From positions 1 through 33,690 of the forward strand of contig JYJN01000024.1 in assembly GCA_003263845.1 (NCBI GenBank): DNA of 33,690 nucleotides, in the 5' to 3' direction. The notes beneath the pieces were generated by a model. It was given only the letters and a program-made list of their open reading frames with translations, had not been told where the DNA came from and made no database searches. The DNA is from Vibrio aestivus. Lineage in GTDB: Bacteria > Pseudomonadota > Gammaproteobacteria > Enterobacterales > Vibrionaceae. Shown piece after piece: positions 1 to 7,638 of this stretch (position 1 is the stretch's first letter; every line of letters begins with the position of its first letter). The translations under genes were made by a program, and so were the position numbers.

Positions 1-344
1 CTTTCTAAGCTTGGCTACCAGCTAGACGCAACACACGGCACAGCGGTAATTCTAGGCGAAGCGGGAATCAACCCACGCCTAGTGAACAAAGTACACGAAG
101 GTCGTCCGCACATTCTTGACCGTATCAAGACAACGAGTACACCTACATCGTGAACACGGCTGCTGGTCGTCAAGCGATTGAAGATTCGAAAGTTCTACGT
201 CGCGGTGCGCTCGCTGAGAAAGTGAACTACACGACAACGCTTAACGCAGCGTTCGCAACGTGTATGGCTCACACAGCAGATGCGAAGACATCGGTAACAT
301 CGGTTCAAGAACTTCACGCGAAAGTGAAAGCTGACCAAGCATAA
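1..344 (+). CDS. carB: Carbamoyl-phosphate synthase large subunit, C-terminal end (partial, frameshifted)
   Basis: This is the last ~114 residues of the large subunit that makes carbamoyl phosphate for arginine and pyrimidine synthesis. The visible part is the C-terminal MGS-like allosteric domain: [18 protein letters not shown], then [20 protein letters not shown], ending in KVKADQA. The 5' end lies outside the window. One base is missing near 130: AAGACAACG should read AAGAACAACG. Without repair the first frame stops at 151-153 and only a GTG-started fragment from 150 remains. With one added base the span is a whole number of codons. I infer a sequencing error, because both sides match CarB without a gap. 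An intrinsic terminator follows. Confidence 0.93.
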
Positions 345-370
345 TTGGTTATCTTGAGCATTAATATGAA

Positions 371-399
371 AGCCCGCTATTGAGCGGGCTTTTTGTTTT
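371..399 (+). terminator. Rho-independent terminator after carB
   Basis: An 8-bp perfect stem AGCCCGCT/AGCGGGCT with a 4-nt loop is followed by TTTTTGTTTT, 27 nt after the carB stop. Confidence 0.9.
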
Positions 400-513
400 A
401 ATTAGAGAATTAACCAAATCCTAATCTAGCGGCTCTAGACGCAGGTGGAATAAGCTGTCATGTTTAGCGAGTCTCTCTAATACCGACTTAATTACTGTTA
501 CGCAAAGGGATTT

Positions 514-1298
514 ATGGAACTGACATTTGAGATCTTCGCACTGCTATTTGCCGTGGCCACTGTGCTGGATTCATCGATGCAATGGCTGGGGGCGGCGGGC
601 TACTAACCTTGCCTGCACTTTTGGCAGTAGGTGTTCCTCCAACTCAAGCTCTGGCAACGAATAAGCTACAAAGCTCTTTCGGCAGCTTTTCCGCGAGTTG
701 GTACTTTGTGCGTAATGGTTTAGTCAGTATTAAAGAGATGAAATGGGCGATAGTCTGTACCTTTATTGGTTCAGCTCTGGGTGCTGAACTGGTGCAGTAC
801 ATCGACGCCAGTTTGCTTACTAGCCTAATTCCTATTCTGTTGATTGCGATATCTCTCTATTTCTTGCTAGCGCCGCAAACCAAAGAGTCGACCAATAAGC
901 AAAAGATGTCGGAGTCTTTGTTTGCGCTTTCCGTTGGTGGTGGTGTGGGTTTCTATGATGGTTTTTTTGGTCCGGGAACAGGCTCTATTTTCACCGTCTG
1001 TTTTGTGGTGATTGGGCACTTTTCACTTGTCGATGCAACCGCTCGAACTAAAGTATTGAACTTCACTTCAAACATCGCGGCGCTTCTATTTTTCATTCTA
1101 GCGGGCTTGCCTGTATGGGAGCTTGGTTTAGTGATGGCGCTTGGCGGCTTCCTTGGTGCTCGTTTAGGCGCTAAAGTCGTGATTTCAAAAGGTCAGAAGT
1201 GGATTCGTCCTTTGGTGATTGTCATGTCGATGCTCATGGCCATTAAACTACTTTGGTCTGAGCATAGCGACTGGGTGCTTTCTTTCGTTGCTTCGTAA
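514..1298 (+). CDS. TSUP/TauE-SafE family membrane permease (YfcA-like), frameshifted
   Basis: This is a multi-pass inner-membrane protein of the sulfite exporter TauE/SafE (TSUP) family. Members are thought to move sulfite, sulfonates or other organic anions, and the substrate here is unknown. The glycine-rich motif MAGGGGLLTLPALL near residue 20 and its second-half counterpart DGFFGPGTGS are typical of the two-repeat TSUP fold. About eight hydrophobic segments are visible. The start ATG at 514 follows AAAGGGA. The first 17 residues run MELTFEIFALLFAVATV, then one base is missing near 564 (GTGCTGG for GTGGCTGG). The repair gives AGFIDAMAGGGG and 261 aa, the usual family length. Read raw, only an ORF from 582 survives. 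Confidence 0.85.
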
Positions 1299-1320
1299 AT
1301 CGAGATAAACGGTTATTTCA

Positions 1321-1866
1321 CTAACAAGGCAATGCGTATACCAAAATGGTGGCTGTCTCTAAATCATTTGGATGAAGCTTTCCATTTTCGTTGTGACTGG
1401 ATACCAAGCCAATACTTGAGCCGGTTCTGTTGAGGCCAAGTGCGTCAACGTGAACTGACGTGTCGAGCCCTGCCCAAAGCATTCCGTGTTGATTAGCTAA
1501 TACAAAGAAGCTTAGTAAGGTTTGTTGCTGCTCTCCGTTGATGCTACCACCTGAAGTAAAGCCAGCGGCAATTTTGTCGCGCCAAAGCCCTTTGCAGTAA
1601 CTGTCACTGCTTGCGTCCATGAAGGCTTTAAACTGTGCAGCAGCACTGCCCATGTAGGTTGGGCTACCAAATATAATGGCGTCATATTGGCTAAGCTCGT
1701 GAAACACTTCAGTCTTGCTATAGCGACCAGCTTGAATATCATCGCCCACTATTTCAAACAAGGTTGGCTGTACATCGCACTGTTCGACTCCCTCAGCTAC
1801 CTTTACTGCGATTTGTTTGGTATTACCGCCATGGGAGAAGTAGACGATTGCGATTTTTGCTGTCAT
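1321..1866 (-). CDS. Flavodoxin-family / NAD(P)H:quinone oxidoreductase-like protein
   Basis: A 181-aa flavodoxin-fold protein. The N-terminus IAIVYFSHGGNTKQIA is a typical FMN phosphate-binding loop, followed by a FGSPTYMGSAAAQFKAFMD segment like that of WrbA-type FMN reductases. The likely role is FMN-dependent redox chemistry, perhaps quinone or nitroaromatic reduction; the substrate is not shown. The start is ATG at 1866, preceded 5 nt upstream by a perfect AAGGAGG Shine-Dalgarno that contains the stop of the upstream glyoxalase-fold gene in the repaired frame. In the raw sequence the two genes read through as one 322-aa ORF. I treat that fusion as an artefact. It is the third gene of a minus-strand operon. 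Confidence 0.82.
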   Translation of the reverse strand: MTAKIAIVYFSHGGNTKQIAVKVAEGVEQCDVQPTLFEIVGDDIQAGRYSKTEVFHELSQYDAIIFGSPTYMGSAAAQFKAFMDASSDSYCKGLWRDKIAAGFTSGGSINGEQQQTLLSFFVLANQHGMLWAGLDTSVHVDALGLNRTGSSIGLVSSHNENGKLHPNDLETATILVYALPC

Positions 1867-1876
1867 ATCAACCTCC

Positions 1877-2289
1877 TTATAGCTGTTCTTTAGATTTGGC
1901 TCTGATACCACGTACTCGACAAATTCCCACTCAATGCCGTCTTGGTCGAACACGTAACAACGCTTGCGATAGGTTTCATCCATGACTTCATCGTCGTTTC
2001 GAAAACCCGCGGCTATTAAACGTTGTGACACTTCATTGATGTTATCTACAACAAATCCCACATGATTCAGACCAAGATCGTTATAGGCCTTGCGTTGGCA
2101 AGTTTGCACGTGCTCCGGTTCAGACTCTTGCAAGGCAATGTAGCTATCTTCTGTACCTAGATGGCACCATCGCTTGGTATTTTTCCCTTGATGTCGAATT
2201 TGAAAGTCCGGCATAGCGGTTTGCAGAAAGTGAATCGTTCTTTCTAGGTTCGTGACGGTAATGTTGGCGTGTTCGACAAAGGCTTTCAT
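1877..2289 (-). CDS. VOC superfamily (glyoxalase/bleomycin-resistance fold) protein, frameshifted near its end
   Basis: A 137-aa single vicinal-oxygen-chelate domain. It begins MKAFVEHANITVTNLERTI and contains the later strand motif LNHVGFVVDNINEV and the C-terminal GIEWEFVEYV, where the Glu is in a typical metal-ligand position. The substrate is unknown. The last codons are shifted: one base added near 1900 gives a tail ending KSKEQL and a TAA (1879-1877) inside the Shine-Dalgarno of the next gene. This is far more natural than the raw read-through into the flavodoxin. Its ATG overlaps the TGA of the upstream questin-oxidase-like gene in an ATGA junction, suggesting translational coupling. 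Confidence 0.8.
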
Positions 2290-3252
2290 AGGCCCTCCTT
2301 TTGTAATCGCATTTCGATGGCTTGTTGATAGTTTTGGTTAGGGAAGCGACTTGATAGCCAATAGCCGCTGTAAGTTACTTTAATCGTGTGGTCATCTGAA
2401 CTAGAAAAAAGCGCGGGAAATCATCGCCTCCCAAGAATCTAACTGCTGGCTCTCTGTCTTATTCTTGTTAGGTACGCTCGGTTGGAAAGGCTTTTGAGTT
2501 GTGCTGAAGGCAGCAATGTAAGCTTGCCAAAATTGTCTAAGTGCGATCTCTTTGTCATTCATGTATGGCAGTAGATGGTTAAAAGCGTGAAAGCCTGTCA
2601 CACCATGGAGCAGGGTAAAGTCATTGGTGTGATAGAACTGTTGCAATATGAGTTCGGCCACTTCTTCAAGCGTGAGAGATGAGGGTGATAAGGAGATGAG
2701 ATGAAAGTTCGAATGGCGGACAACTTCATTGATTCGATCATCAATGATCCCCGGTTGAAAGTGATGATCATTAAATAGTTTGGCAGCGAAGTTCAGTTGC
2801 TCTTCAGCTGAATATAGATCGCTGATCTCAAACTTAGGTAAGGGAGTATATTGATTTTCCCAGTAGATCAGCGCGAGTGCGATCTCCAAATGGCTGTCCG
2901 CTTGAACCGCATAGCTTAAGCGAATCAGCGCGTGGAAGGCTGCTGATCCAAAGTTAGCGCTTAGTTCTTCAAGCTTTTCTTTCAATACTGCACCAACACC
3001 ATTTTCAGAGAATCTCGAGAGGTATGACTCTATCCGCGCATCCAGTAAATGTTGCTGACTGTGATTCAGCGTCGTTAATCGCGGAGTGTAATGCTGAATG
3101 AAATTATTGATGATCTCAGTTTTTGCATTGAGTTGCTTATAGGCGATCACCGTCATTGGAAGGTGATTCGTCAGACGATCACCGTATTCGAACGCAAATT
3201 TTGCGTTGTAATTAAGAAAGTCTTTAAGGGATGAATCAGATTTCAAAAACAT
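2286..3252 (-). CDS. Questin oxidase-like family protein (DUF4243), frameshifted near the C-terminus
   Basis: An about 321-aa helical protein that I place in the questin oxidase-like family (DUF4243). The family is named after a fungal ring-cleaving oxygenase, and bacterial members are mostly uncharacterised. Conserved-looking parts are HALIRLSYAVQADSHLEIALAL, LFNDHHFQPG and LLHGVTGFHAFNHLLPY, with histidines in each. The raw ORF stops at 2401 after RAFF in a six-T run. Removing one T continues it as SSSDDHTIKVTYSGYW and ends in a TGA overlapping the next ATG. The linked glyoxalase-fold and flavodoxin genes suggest an oxidation/detoxification set for a quinone-like or aromatic substrate. That is inference only. 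Confidence 0.72.
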
Positions 3253-3400
3253 AGCTAACTCACTTAGTAAAGTTATTTGTTTATAAACTAGATTCTTTAC
3301 TAATGTTTGTAAATAAAAAACTTTATTTAATTGCTAGTGTGTTTGATTTTGCGATCTATGATGGATTTTTGAACAGGTTGAGACTAGAGAGGGGAAGATC

Positions 3401-3428
3401 AAAAAAAAGCGCCTTTCGGCGCTTTTTT
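3401..3428 (-). terminator. Rho-independent terminator of grcA
   Basis: Stem GCGCC/GGCGC, extended by A:T pairs, with a TTTC loop and T/A runs on both sides. It sits about 30 nt past the grcA stop and looks functional on either strand. Confidence 0.85.
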
Positions 3429-3459
3429 AAATACTTACGTTCACTTGTTTTACTGTGAA

Positions 3460-3837
3460 TTATAGAGACTCAGTAAAAGTACGAGCGATTACGTCACGTT
3501 GTTGCTCTGGAGTTAGAGAGTTGAAACGTACCGCATAACCAGATACACGGATTGTTAGCTGTGGGTAGTTCTCTGGGTTTGCAACTGCGTCTTCTAGCGT
3601 TTCACGCTTAAGAACGTTAACGTTCAGGTGTTGACCGCCTTCGATTTTTGGTGCAGTTTCGATAGCAACTTCGCGGCTTTCGAACTCACCTAGATCAGAT
3701 GCTGGAACAACTTGGTCTGCTTCGTAGCCAGAGTTTGCAGCAACACAACGCGCTTCGTTTTTCTCTGTATCTAGTAGCCAGATTGAGTTTAGTAGTTCGT
3801 CGTTAGCGGCTTTAGTAATTTGAATACCTTGAATCAT
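3460..3837 (-). CDS. grcA: Autonomous glycyl radical cofactor GrcA (YfiD)
   Basis: A 125-aa spare glycyl-radical domain. In enterobacteria it replaces the oxygen-cleaved C-terminus of pyruvate formate-lyase and restores activity after oxygen exposure. The C-terminal half is close to identical to E. coli Yfi[38 protein letters not shown] and the end [12 protein letters not shown]. The radical glycine is Gly100 in [10 protein letters not shown] start at ATG 3837, which follows GGAGAAAGTG. The GTG one codon upstream is part of that spacing. Two FNR-type sites lie upstream at the E. coli spacing, so induction under low oxygen is likely. Confidence 0.97.
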   Translation of the reverse strand: MIQGIQITKAANDELLNSIWLLDTEKNEARCVAANSGYEADQVVPASDLGEFESREVAIETAPKIEGGQHLNVNVLKRETLEDAVANPENYPQLTIRVSGYAVRFNSLTPEQQRDVIARTFTESL

Positions 3838-3933
3838 CACTTTCTCCTATACACATAATTGTGTTGGTTGGTGTTAACTTTCTAATTTTTGTTAAGCGTA
3901 TTTTCTACTTAGCTGATACCCACTATTTTAATA

Positions 3934-3947
3934 TTGATTTACGTCAA
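3934..3947 (-). promoter_or_regulatory. FNR-type box, proximal, for grcA
   Basis: On the minus strand it reads TTGACGTAAATCAA, 9 of 10 conserved positions of TTGATnnnnATCAA. The centre is 3940.5. If it acts at -40.5 as in E. coli yfiD, transcription starts near 3900, with a weak -10 (TAAGTA, 3911-3906). Confidence 0.75.
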
Positions 3948-3986
3948 AATACAACTAAAAACATCAAATTCTTAATGGTTATTAAT

Positions 3987-4000
3987 TTGAGCTCAATCAA
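3987..4000 (-). promoter_or_regulatory. FNR-type box, distal, for grcA
   Basis: On the minus strand it reads TTGATTGAGCTCAA, 9 of 10 conserved positions. The centre, 3993.5, is exactly 53 bp from the proximal box, the same spacing as the -40.5/-93.5 pair reported for E. coli yfiD. The rest of the 3838-4163 gap is AT-rich and holds a TATAAT at 4055-4060 that may serve nfo. Confidence 0.7.
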
Positions 4001-4163
4001 TAAAGCGTTGGAAAACCTAGCCTGTTAACTATAGTTGATAAATTAAAATATATCTATAATGATATTTTGTTGTAATTTTACTACAAAGTATCGAATTTTA
4101 AGCGGCGATAATGCAGCCAAGCCGCATTGGTTCGTCGCGTTTCTGAAAGTAAAAAGTGATTAA

Positions 4164-5044
4164 ATGACAAAACAGACACAAGCATTTGGTAACAAATTTA
4201 TTGGTGCCCATGTATCCGCAGCGGGCGGCGTGGATCAGGCTCCAATGAGAGCTCGAGAGATTGGTGCGAACGCCTTTGCGCTCTTCACAAAAAATCAAAG
4301 GCAATGGAATGCAAAGCCTCTTGAAGAAGAGACAATTGCAGCGTTCAAGTCAAATTGCGAAAAGCATGGCTTCAAATCTGAACAGATTCTTCCCCATGAT
4401 TCGTACTTGATTAATTTGGGTGCTCCTGAAGTGGAGAAGCTTGAGAAGTCACGCGCCGCTTTTATTGATGAGATGGAGCGATGTCGCCAGTTAGGTTTGA
4501 CGTTACTTAATTTTCATCCTGGGAGTCATTTAAAGAAGCTTTCTGAAAAAGACTGCTTATCGCGAATTGCAGAATCGATAAACATTGCTTTAGAACAAGT
4601 GCCTGATGTGATCGCCGTTATTGAGAATACTGCAGGGCAGGGGACGAATTTAGGTTGGCGTTTTGAACACCTCGCGCAGATCATTGAACAAGTAGAAGAT
4701 CAATCGCGTGTTGGTGTTTGCTTGATACTTGCCATACCTTTGCCGCAGGCTACGATTTGCGAACAATGGCAGCATGCAATGATACCTTTGCAGAGTTTGA
4801 TCAAGTGGTTGGGATGCACTATTTGAAAGCAATGCATCTTAATGATTCAAAAGTAGAATTGGCAGGCCGTGTGGATCGCCACCATTCACTGGGTAAAGGT
4901 GAAATAGGTTGGGATTGTTTTGAGTTCATCTCCAAAGACAGTCGCTTTGATTCTATCCCGTTGATTTTAGAGACAATTGATTCCGATATCTGGGCTGAAG
5001 AAATTTCTAAGTTAAGAAAATTTCATCTAGATTCAATAAAATAG
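4164..5044 (+). CDS. nfo: Endonuclease IV (AP endonuclease), frameshifted
   Basis: A 293-aa zinc-dependent AP endonuclease of base excision repair that cuts 5' to abasic sites. Metal-ligand motifs of the Nfo TIM barrel are all present: [54 protein letters not shown] and LILETI. One base is missing near 4722 (TGCTTGAT for TGCCTTGAT) and splits the gene after GVC. The repaired length is a whole number of codons and about 8 aa longer than E. coli Nfo, mostly at the N-terminus. The start at 4164 has a weak Shine-Dalgarno, and a later start at the [11 protein letters not shown] region cannot be excluded. The next repair gene, ung, is downstream. Confidence 0.92.
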
Positions 5045-5081
5045 AGGGTCAAGCGAAATAATTGGCATCCTTTTTTCATAG

Positions 5082-5174
5082 TGTCATAGCGAGCAAGTAA
5101 TTTATCGGCCTAGTAACTAGTGAACCGGAGATTGGCGATCGAGTTACCTATATTGGGAGGGCGCCGCTATGACA
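5082..5174 (+). repeat. Nested inverted repeat in the nfo-ung gap
   Basis: TGTCATAGCG (5082-5091) and its perfect complement CGCTATGACA (5165-5174) flank an inner GTAACT (5112-5117)/AGTTAC (5141-5146) pair. The 3' arm contains the ATG of a 42-aa candidate ORF, and its GGGAGG Shine-Dalgarno lies just inside. Confidence 0.6.
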
Positions 5175-5297
5175 TTTACGACAACTGCACCACGAATGAC
5201 CTCACGAGTTAACATCACTCGTTTCCCTGTTCCTAACCGACATATCACAGGACAGGGGCATCATCGAACTCCGCAAAAGACCCAAACCGACAAGTAA
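5169..5297 (+). CDS. Candidate small basic protein, 42 aa
   Basis: I do not recognise this ORF. It starts at ATG 5169, 8 nt after GGGAGG, and encodes 42 residues beginning MTFTTTAPRMTSRVNITRF and ending TPQKTQTDK. It has about five Arg, three Lys and four His but only one acidic residue, so it would be strongly basic. It has no membrane segment and no cysteines. It fills the gap between nfo and the ung promoter, and its start codon lies in one arm of a 10-bp inverted repeat. It may be a genuine small protein or a by-product of a structured RNA. Confidence 0.35.
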   Translation: MTFTTTAPRMTSRVNITRFPVPNRHITGQGHHRTPQKTQTDK

Positions 5298-5309
5298 TAT
5301 CAGATACGG

Positions 5310-5338
5310 TTACACTTCTAATTCGCTCTGTGTACAAT
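5310..5338 (+). promoter_or_regulatory. Sigma-70 promoter for ung
   Basis: -35 TTACAC (5310-5315), a 17-nt spacer and -10 TACAAT (5333-5338). The start would fall near 5345, about 23 nt before the ung ATG. Confidence 0.65.
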
Positions 5339-5367
5339 GCTAACACTCTTGTTCACAGGGCGGTTAT

Positions 5368-6048
5368 ATGACTCCAAACCTCACTTGGGAAGCGCTTCTT
5401 TCTGAAGAGCAAAACCAACCTTACTTTCAATCTATGATTGAACGCATTGAATCGCAGAGAAAAGAAGGCAAAGCCATCTATCCTGCAAAACAAGATGTGT
5501 TTAATGCGATGATAGAAACTCGTCTTGAAGACGTCAAAGTCGTTATTCTCGGCCAAGATCCTTATCACGGGCCCAATCAAGCACATGGTTTAAGCTTTTC
5601 CGTTTTACCTGGTGTTAAAACGCCACCGTCTTTGGTGAATATCTATAAAGAGCTTGCACAAGATATAGAAGGCTTTGAGCGACCAAACCATGGCTACCTG
5701 ATGCCGTGGGCTAAACAAGGGGTGTTGCTGCTTAATACTGTCTTGACTGTCGAAGAGGGCAAGGCCCATTCCCATGCCAAGTTGGGATGGGAGCAGTACA
5801 CAGATCGAGTGATTGAAGTGATCAATGAACACTGCCAAGGCGTGGTGTTTATGCTTTGGGGCGCGCATGCGCAAAAGAAAGGGCATAACATTGATACGAC
5901 TCGGCATCATGTGCTGACCGCGCCGCATCCATCTCCTTTATCTGCCCGCCGCGGCTTTTTTGGCTGCCAACATTTCTCAATAGCAAATAGGCTGATTGCT
6001 GCGCAGGGGAAAACGCCTATCGAGTGGCACTTGCAGCAAGAAATATAG
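5368..6048 (+). CDS. ung: Uracil-DNA glycosylase
   Basis: A 226-aa family 1 uracil-DNA glycosylase that excises uracil from DNA in base excision repair. The water-activating loop [18 protein letters not shown] has the catalytic Asp at residue 64, and the [14 protein letters not shown] loop has His at residue 187; both numbers match E. coli Ung. LLLNTVLTV and the C-terminal region are also typical. The start ATG at 5368 follows AGGGCGG, and a sigma-70 promoter sits just upstream. The reading frame is intact. It is transcribed in the same direction as nfo but probably from its own promoter. Confidence 0.97.
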   Translation: MTPNLTWEALLSEEQNQPYFQSMIERIESQRKEGKAIYPAKQDVFNAMIETRLEDVKVVILGQDPYHGPNQAHGLSFSVLPGVKTPPSLVNIYKELAQDIEGFERPNHGYLMPWAKQGVLLLNTVLTVEEGKAHSHAKLGWEQYTDRVIEVINEHCQGVVFMLWGAHAQKKGHNIDTTRHHVLTAPHPSPLSARRGFFGCQHFSIANRLIAAQGKTPIEWHLQQEI

Positions 6049-6130
6049 CGACTATTTTTTGAACAGCGTCAAAGCGAGAGAGGGTGGTATCTTATACACT
6101 TATAAAAAGTAGGTGTTATGGAGAGCCACT

Positions 6131-6681
6131 ATGATAATAGAAAGGATTAGGCGCGAGCACGGCTACATGCTGAGATTACTCGCCATATTGAATCGTAAGT
6201 TAACGCAACTCGAGCAAGAACAACTTATTAACTACAGTTTGGTTTATGAGGTGGTTGATTACTTAGCCACACACTCTGAGAAAGTTCACCATCCTAAAGA
6301 GGATATTCTCTACCACTATTTTGTGAAGCATTATGGAAATGAAGAGCAGATAGAGAACCTAGAAACGGAGCATGTGGAGCTGTCGAAAAGCACCCATCAG
6401 TTTTTAGAAACCGTCGAGATGATTCTGCAAGACGCGGTGGTACCCATGATATTTTCGTCGGGCAGCTAAGCGAGTTTATTCAGGCGCAGAAACGCCATCT
6501 TGATCTGGAAGAGCGCTCCATTCTACCCATGATCCAAAAGGCGTTTACCACTCAAGACTGGAAGGCCGTTGAGTCGGAATGGTCACTCAGTGATGATGAT
6601 CCTGTGTTTGGCGAAACCATAGCAGATCGATACCAGCAACTTGCTCAAAGAGTGAGAACGACAGAGCAAGAAGCGATATAG
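6131..6681 (+). CDS. Hemerythrin HHE-domain protein, frameshifted
   Basis: An about 183-aa four-helix-bundle protein of the hemerythrin cation-binding family. Expected iron-ligand histidines and acids are in place: RREHGYM near residue 10, HSEKVHHPKEDIL near 55, TEHVEL near 80 and QKRHLDLEERSILP near 120. The likely role is di-iron binding for oxygen, NO or redox sensing, or iron handling; nothing here decides which. One C is missing near 6443 (GTACCCATG for GTACCCCATG), and the repair yields VVPHDIFVGQL. The start at ATG 6131 has GGAG seven nt upstream. A GTG at 6113 in the same frame has no ribosome site. Confidence 0.83.
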
Positions 6682-6703
6682 ACCGAGAGCTACAAATTAA
6701 AAT

Positions 6704-6733
6704 AAAAAAGAGGCACATAATGTGCCTCTTTCT
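6704..6733. terminator. Bidirectional terminator between the hemerythrin-like and DUF3545 genes
   Basis: AAAGAGGCACA (ends 6717) pairs with TGTGCCTCTTT (6721-6731) around a TAA loop, with A-rich sequence on the left and T-rich on the right. It serves convergent genes on both strands. Confidence 0.85.
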
Positions 6734-6922
6734 CTATTTAAGGTCTATGTCTTCAACATCGAAATCCAGACCGATGTCCATATCCATTAACTCTCGCTGC
6801 AAGCGTTGGCGATCTTTAATGGCTTCTATTTCACGCCATTTTCTTTTCATTGGTTTCGAGCGCGTTGCGCGTACTTTAGGGATATCCAAGTCCATTACTT
6901 CATCAAACTGTAAGCCATCCAT
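6734..6922 (-). CDS. DUF3545 family small protein
   Basis: A 62-aa charged protein of unknown function, of a type I recognise from Vibrio and relatives as DUF3545. It begins MDGLQFDEVMDLDIP and has the basic centre RATRSKPMKRKWREIEAIKD followed by an acidic tail. It has no signal peptide or membrane segment. I start at ATG 6922 because GAGGTGG lies six nt upstream. A longer in-frame form begins ten codons earlier without a ribosome site. Confidence 0.72.
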   Translation of the reverse strand: MDGLQFDEVMDLDIPKVRATRSKPMKRKWREIEAIKDRQRLQRELMDMDIGLDFDVEDIDLK

Positions 6923-7638
6923 AAGCCACCTCATTATTGTTTTTACGTCCAACTAAGGAGTATTTTTAATATCACATTCAAAGGCAGCCTAACTTTGATA
7001 TGTTTCTCATTTGTTTCGTTTCAATGAACTTTTTATTGGAAGTTGAACATTCATTCACAAAAAAACAACCAATAATTGCTTATAAAGTAGGCAGTTAAAC
7101 GTTGTCGTCAGATTTTTTATGGAATGCCGTTTGTTAAGTGGGTGAGTTTGGTCACTGACAAATAGTATGCAAGCGCCAACTGGGAATCTGAACACACGGG
7201 ATGGACCACATTACTAAACATCGACATTGTTTGAATCCTTATTCCATAACGCTTTGAGTTTGAAATAGCGTTGGAAGCGAGTAGAGGATATGTCAAGGTA
7301 TGAATGTTAGTTAAATTAATGATGAATGTTTCAATTGTGACCTATAACTGTTGTTGAATGTGTTAAGTTTTAGTGTCTTTTTAGTGAGAAATAACAGTAA
7401 GGTGCACCCGTATTCATATTGATTTTTCGTGATCTTGGCTTCATTATCTGCCGGTCAAAAAATCGCTGTATTGAGTATTTATGCTTTTCGAACACTTCCT
7501 AGGAGGGAAGTCGACTGGCTGAGACTCACTGTGAGTGCTAAACAATACTAATCACAAGTCGTACTGAGTTGACATACGATGACGGCACTTATGAGCTTGG
7601 CATTTGCAAGAACAGCGCAAACACCGAGAGAGGTTCTT
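6923..7638. other. Long intergenic region upstream of the AGCS symporter
   Basis: No convincing gene is seen. TTATGGAAT (about 7118) and ATTCCATAA (about 7242) form a distant inverted repeat. Close to the symporter are a small hairpin CTTCC/GGAAG (7495-7510) and an operator-like odd palindrome ACTCACTGTGAGT (7524-7536). I looked for a glycine riboswitch, known upstream of some Vibrio symporters, and found no recognisable one. Confidence 0.5.

Noticed and set aside
582..1298. TSUP permease starting at ATG 582
   Set aside because: This start lies inside the conserved glycine-rich motif and would remove the first membrane helix; ATG 514 plus one restored base gives the full protein.
1321..2289. 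A genuine 322-aa VOC-flavodoxin fusion enzyme
   Set aside because: A perfect Shine-Dalgarno and ATG lie inside it, a one-base repair restores a stop within that site, and the window is full of one-base losses.
4098..4304. Minus-strand ORF overlapping the nfo start
   Set aside because: Shadow of nfo in another frame, with no family resemblance.
7579..7638. Extended N-terminus of the AGCS symporter from ATG 7579
   Set aside because: No ribosome site at 7579; the added residues precede the normal family start, whereas GTG 7639 has GAGAGG upstream. Kept as an alternative.
6923..7638. Glycine riboswitch upstream of the symporter
   Set aside because: Known for a Vibrio sodium:amino acid symporter, but I could not find its conserved core or tandem layout here.
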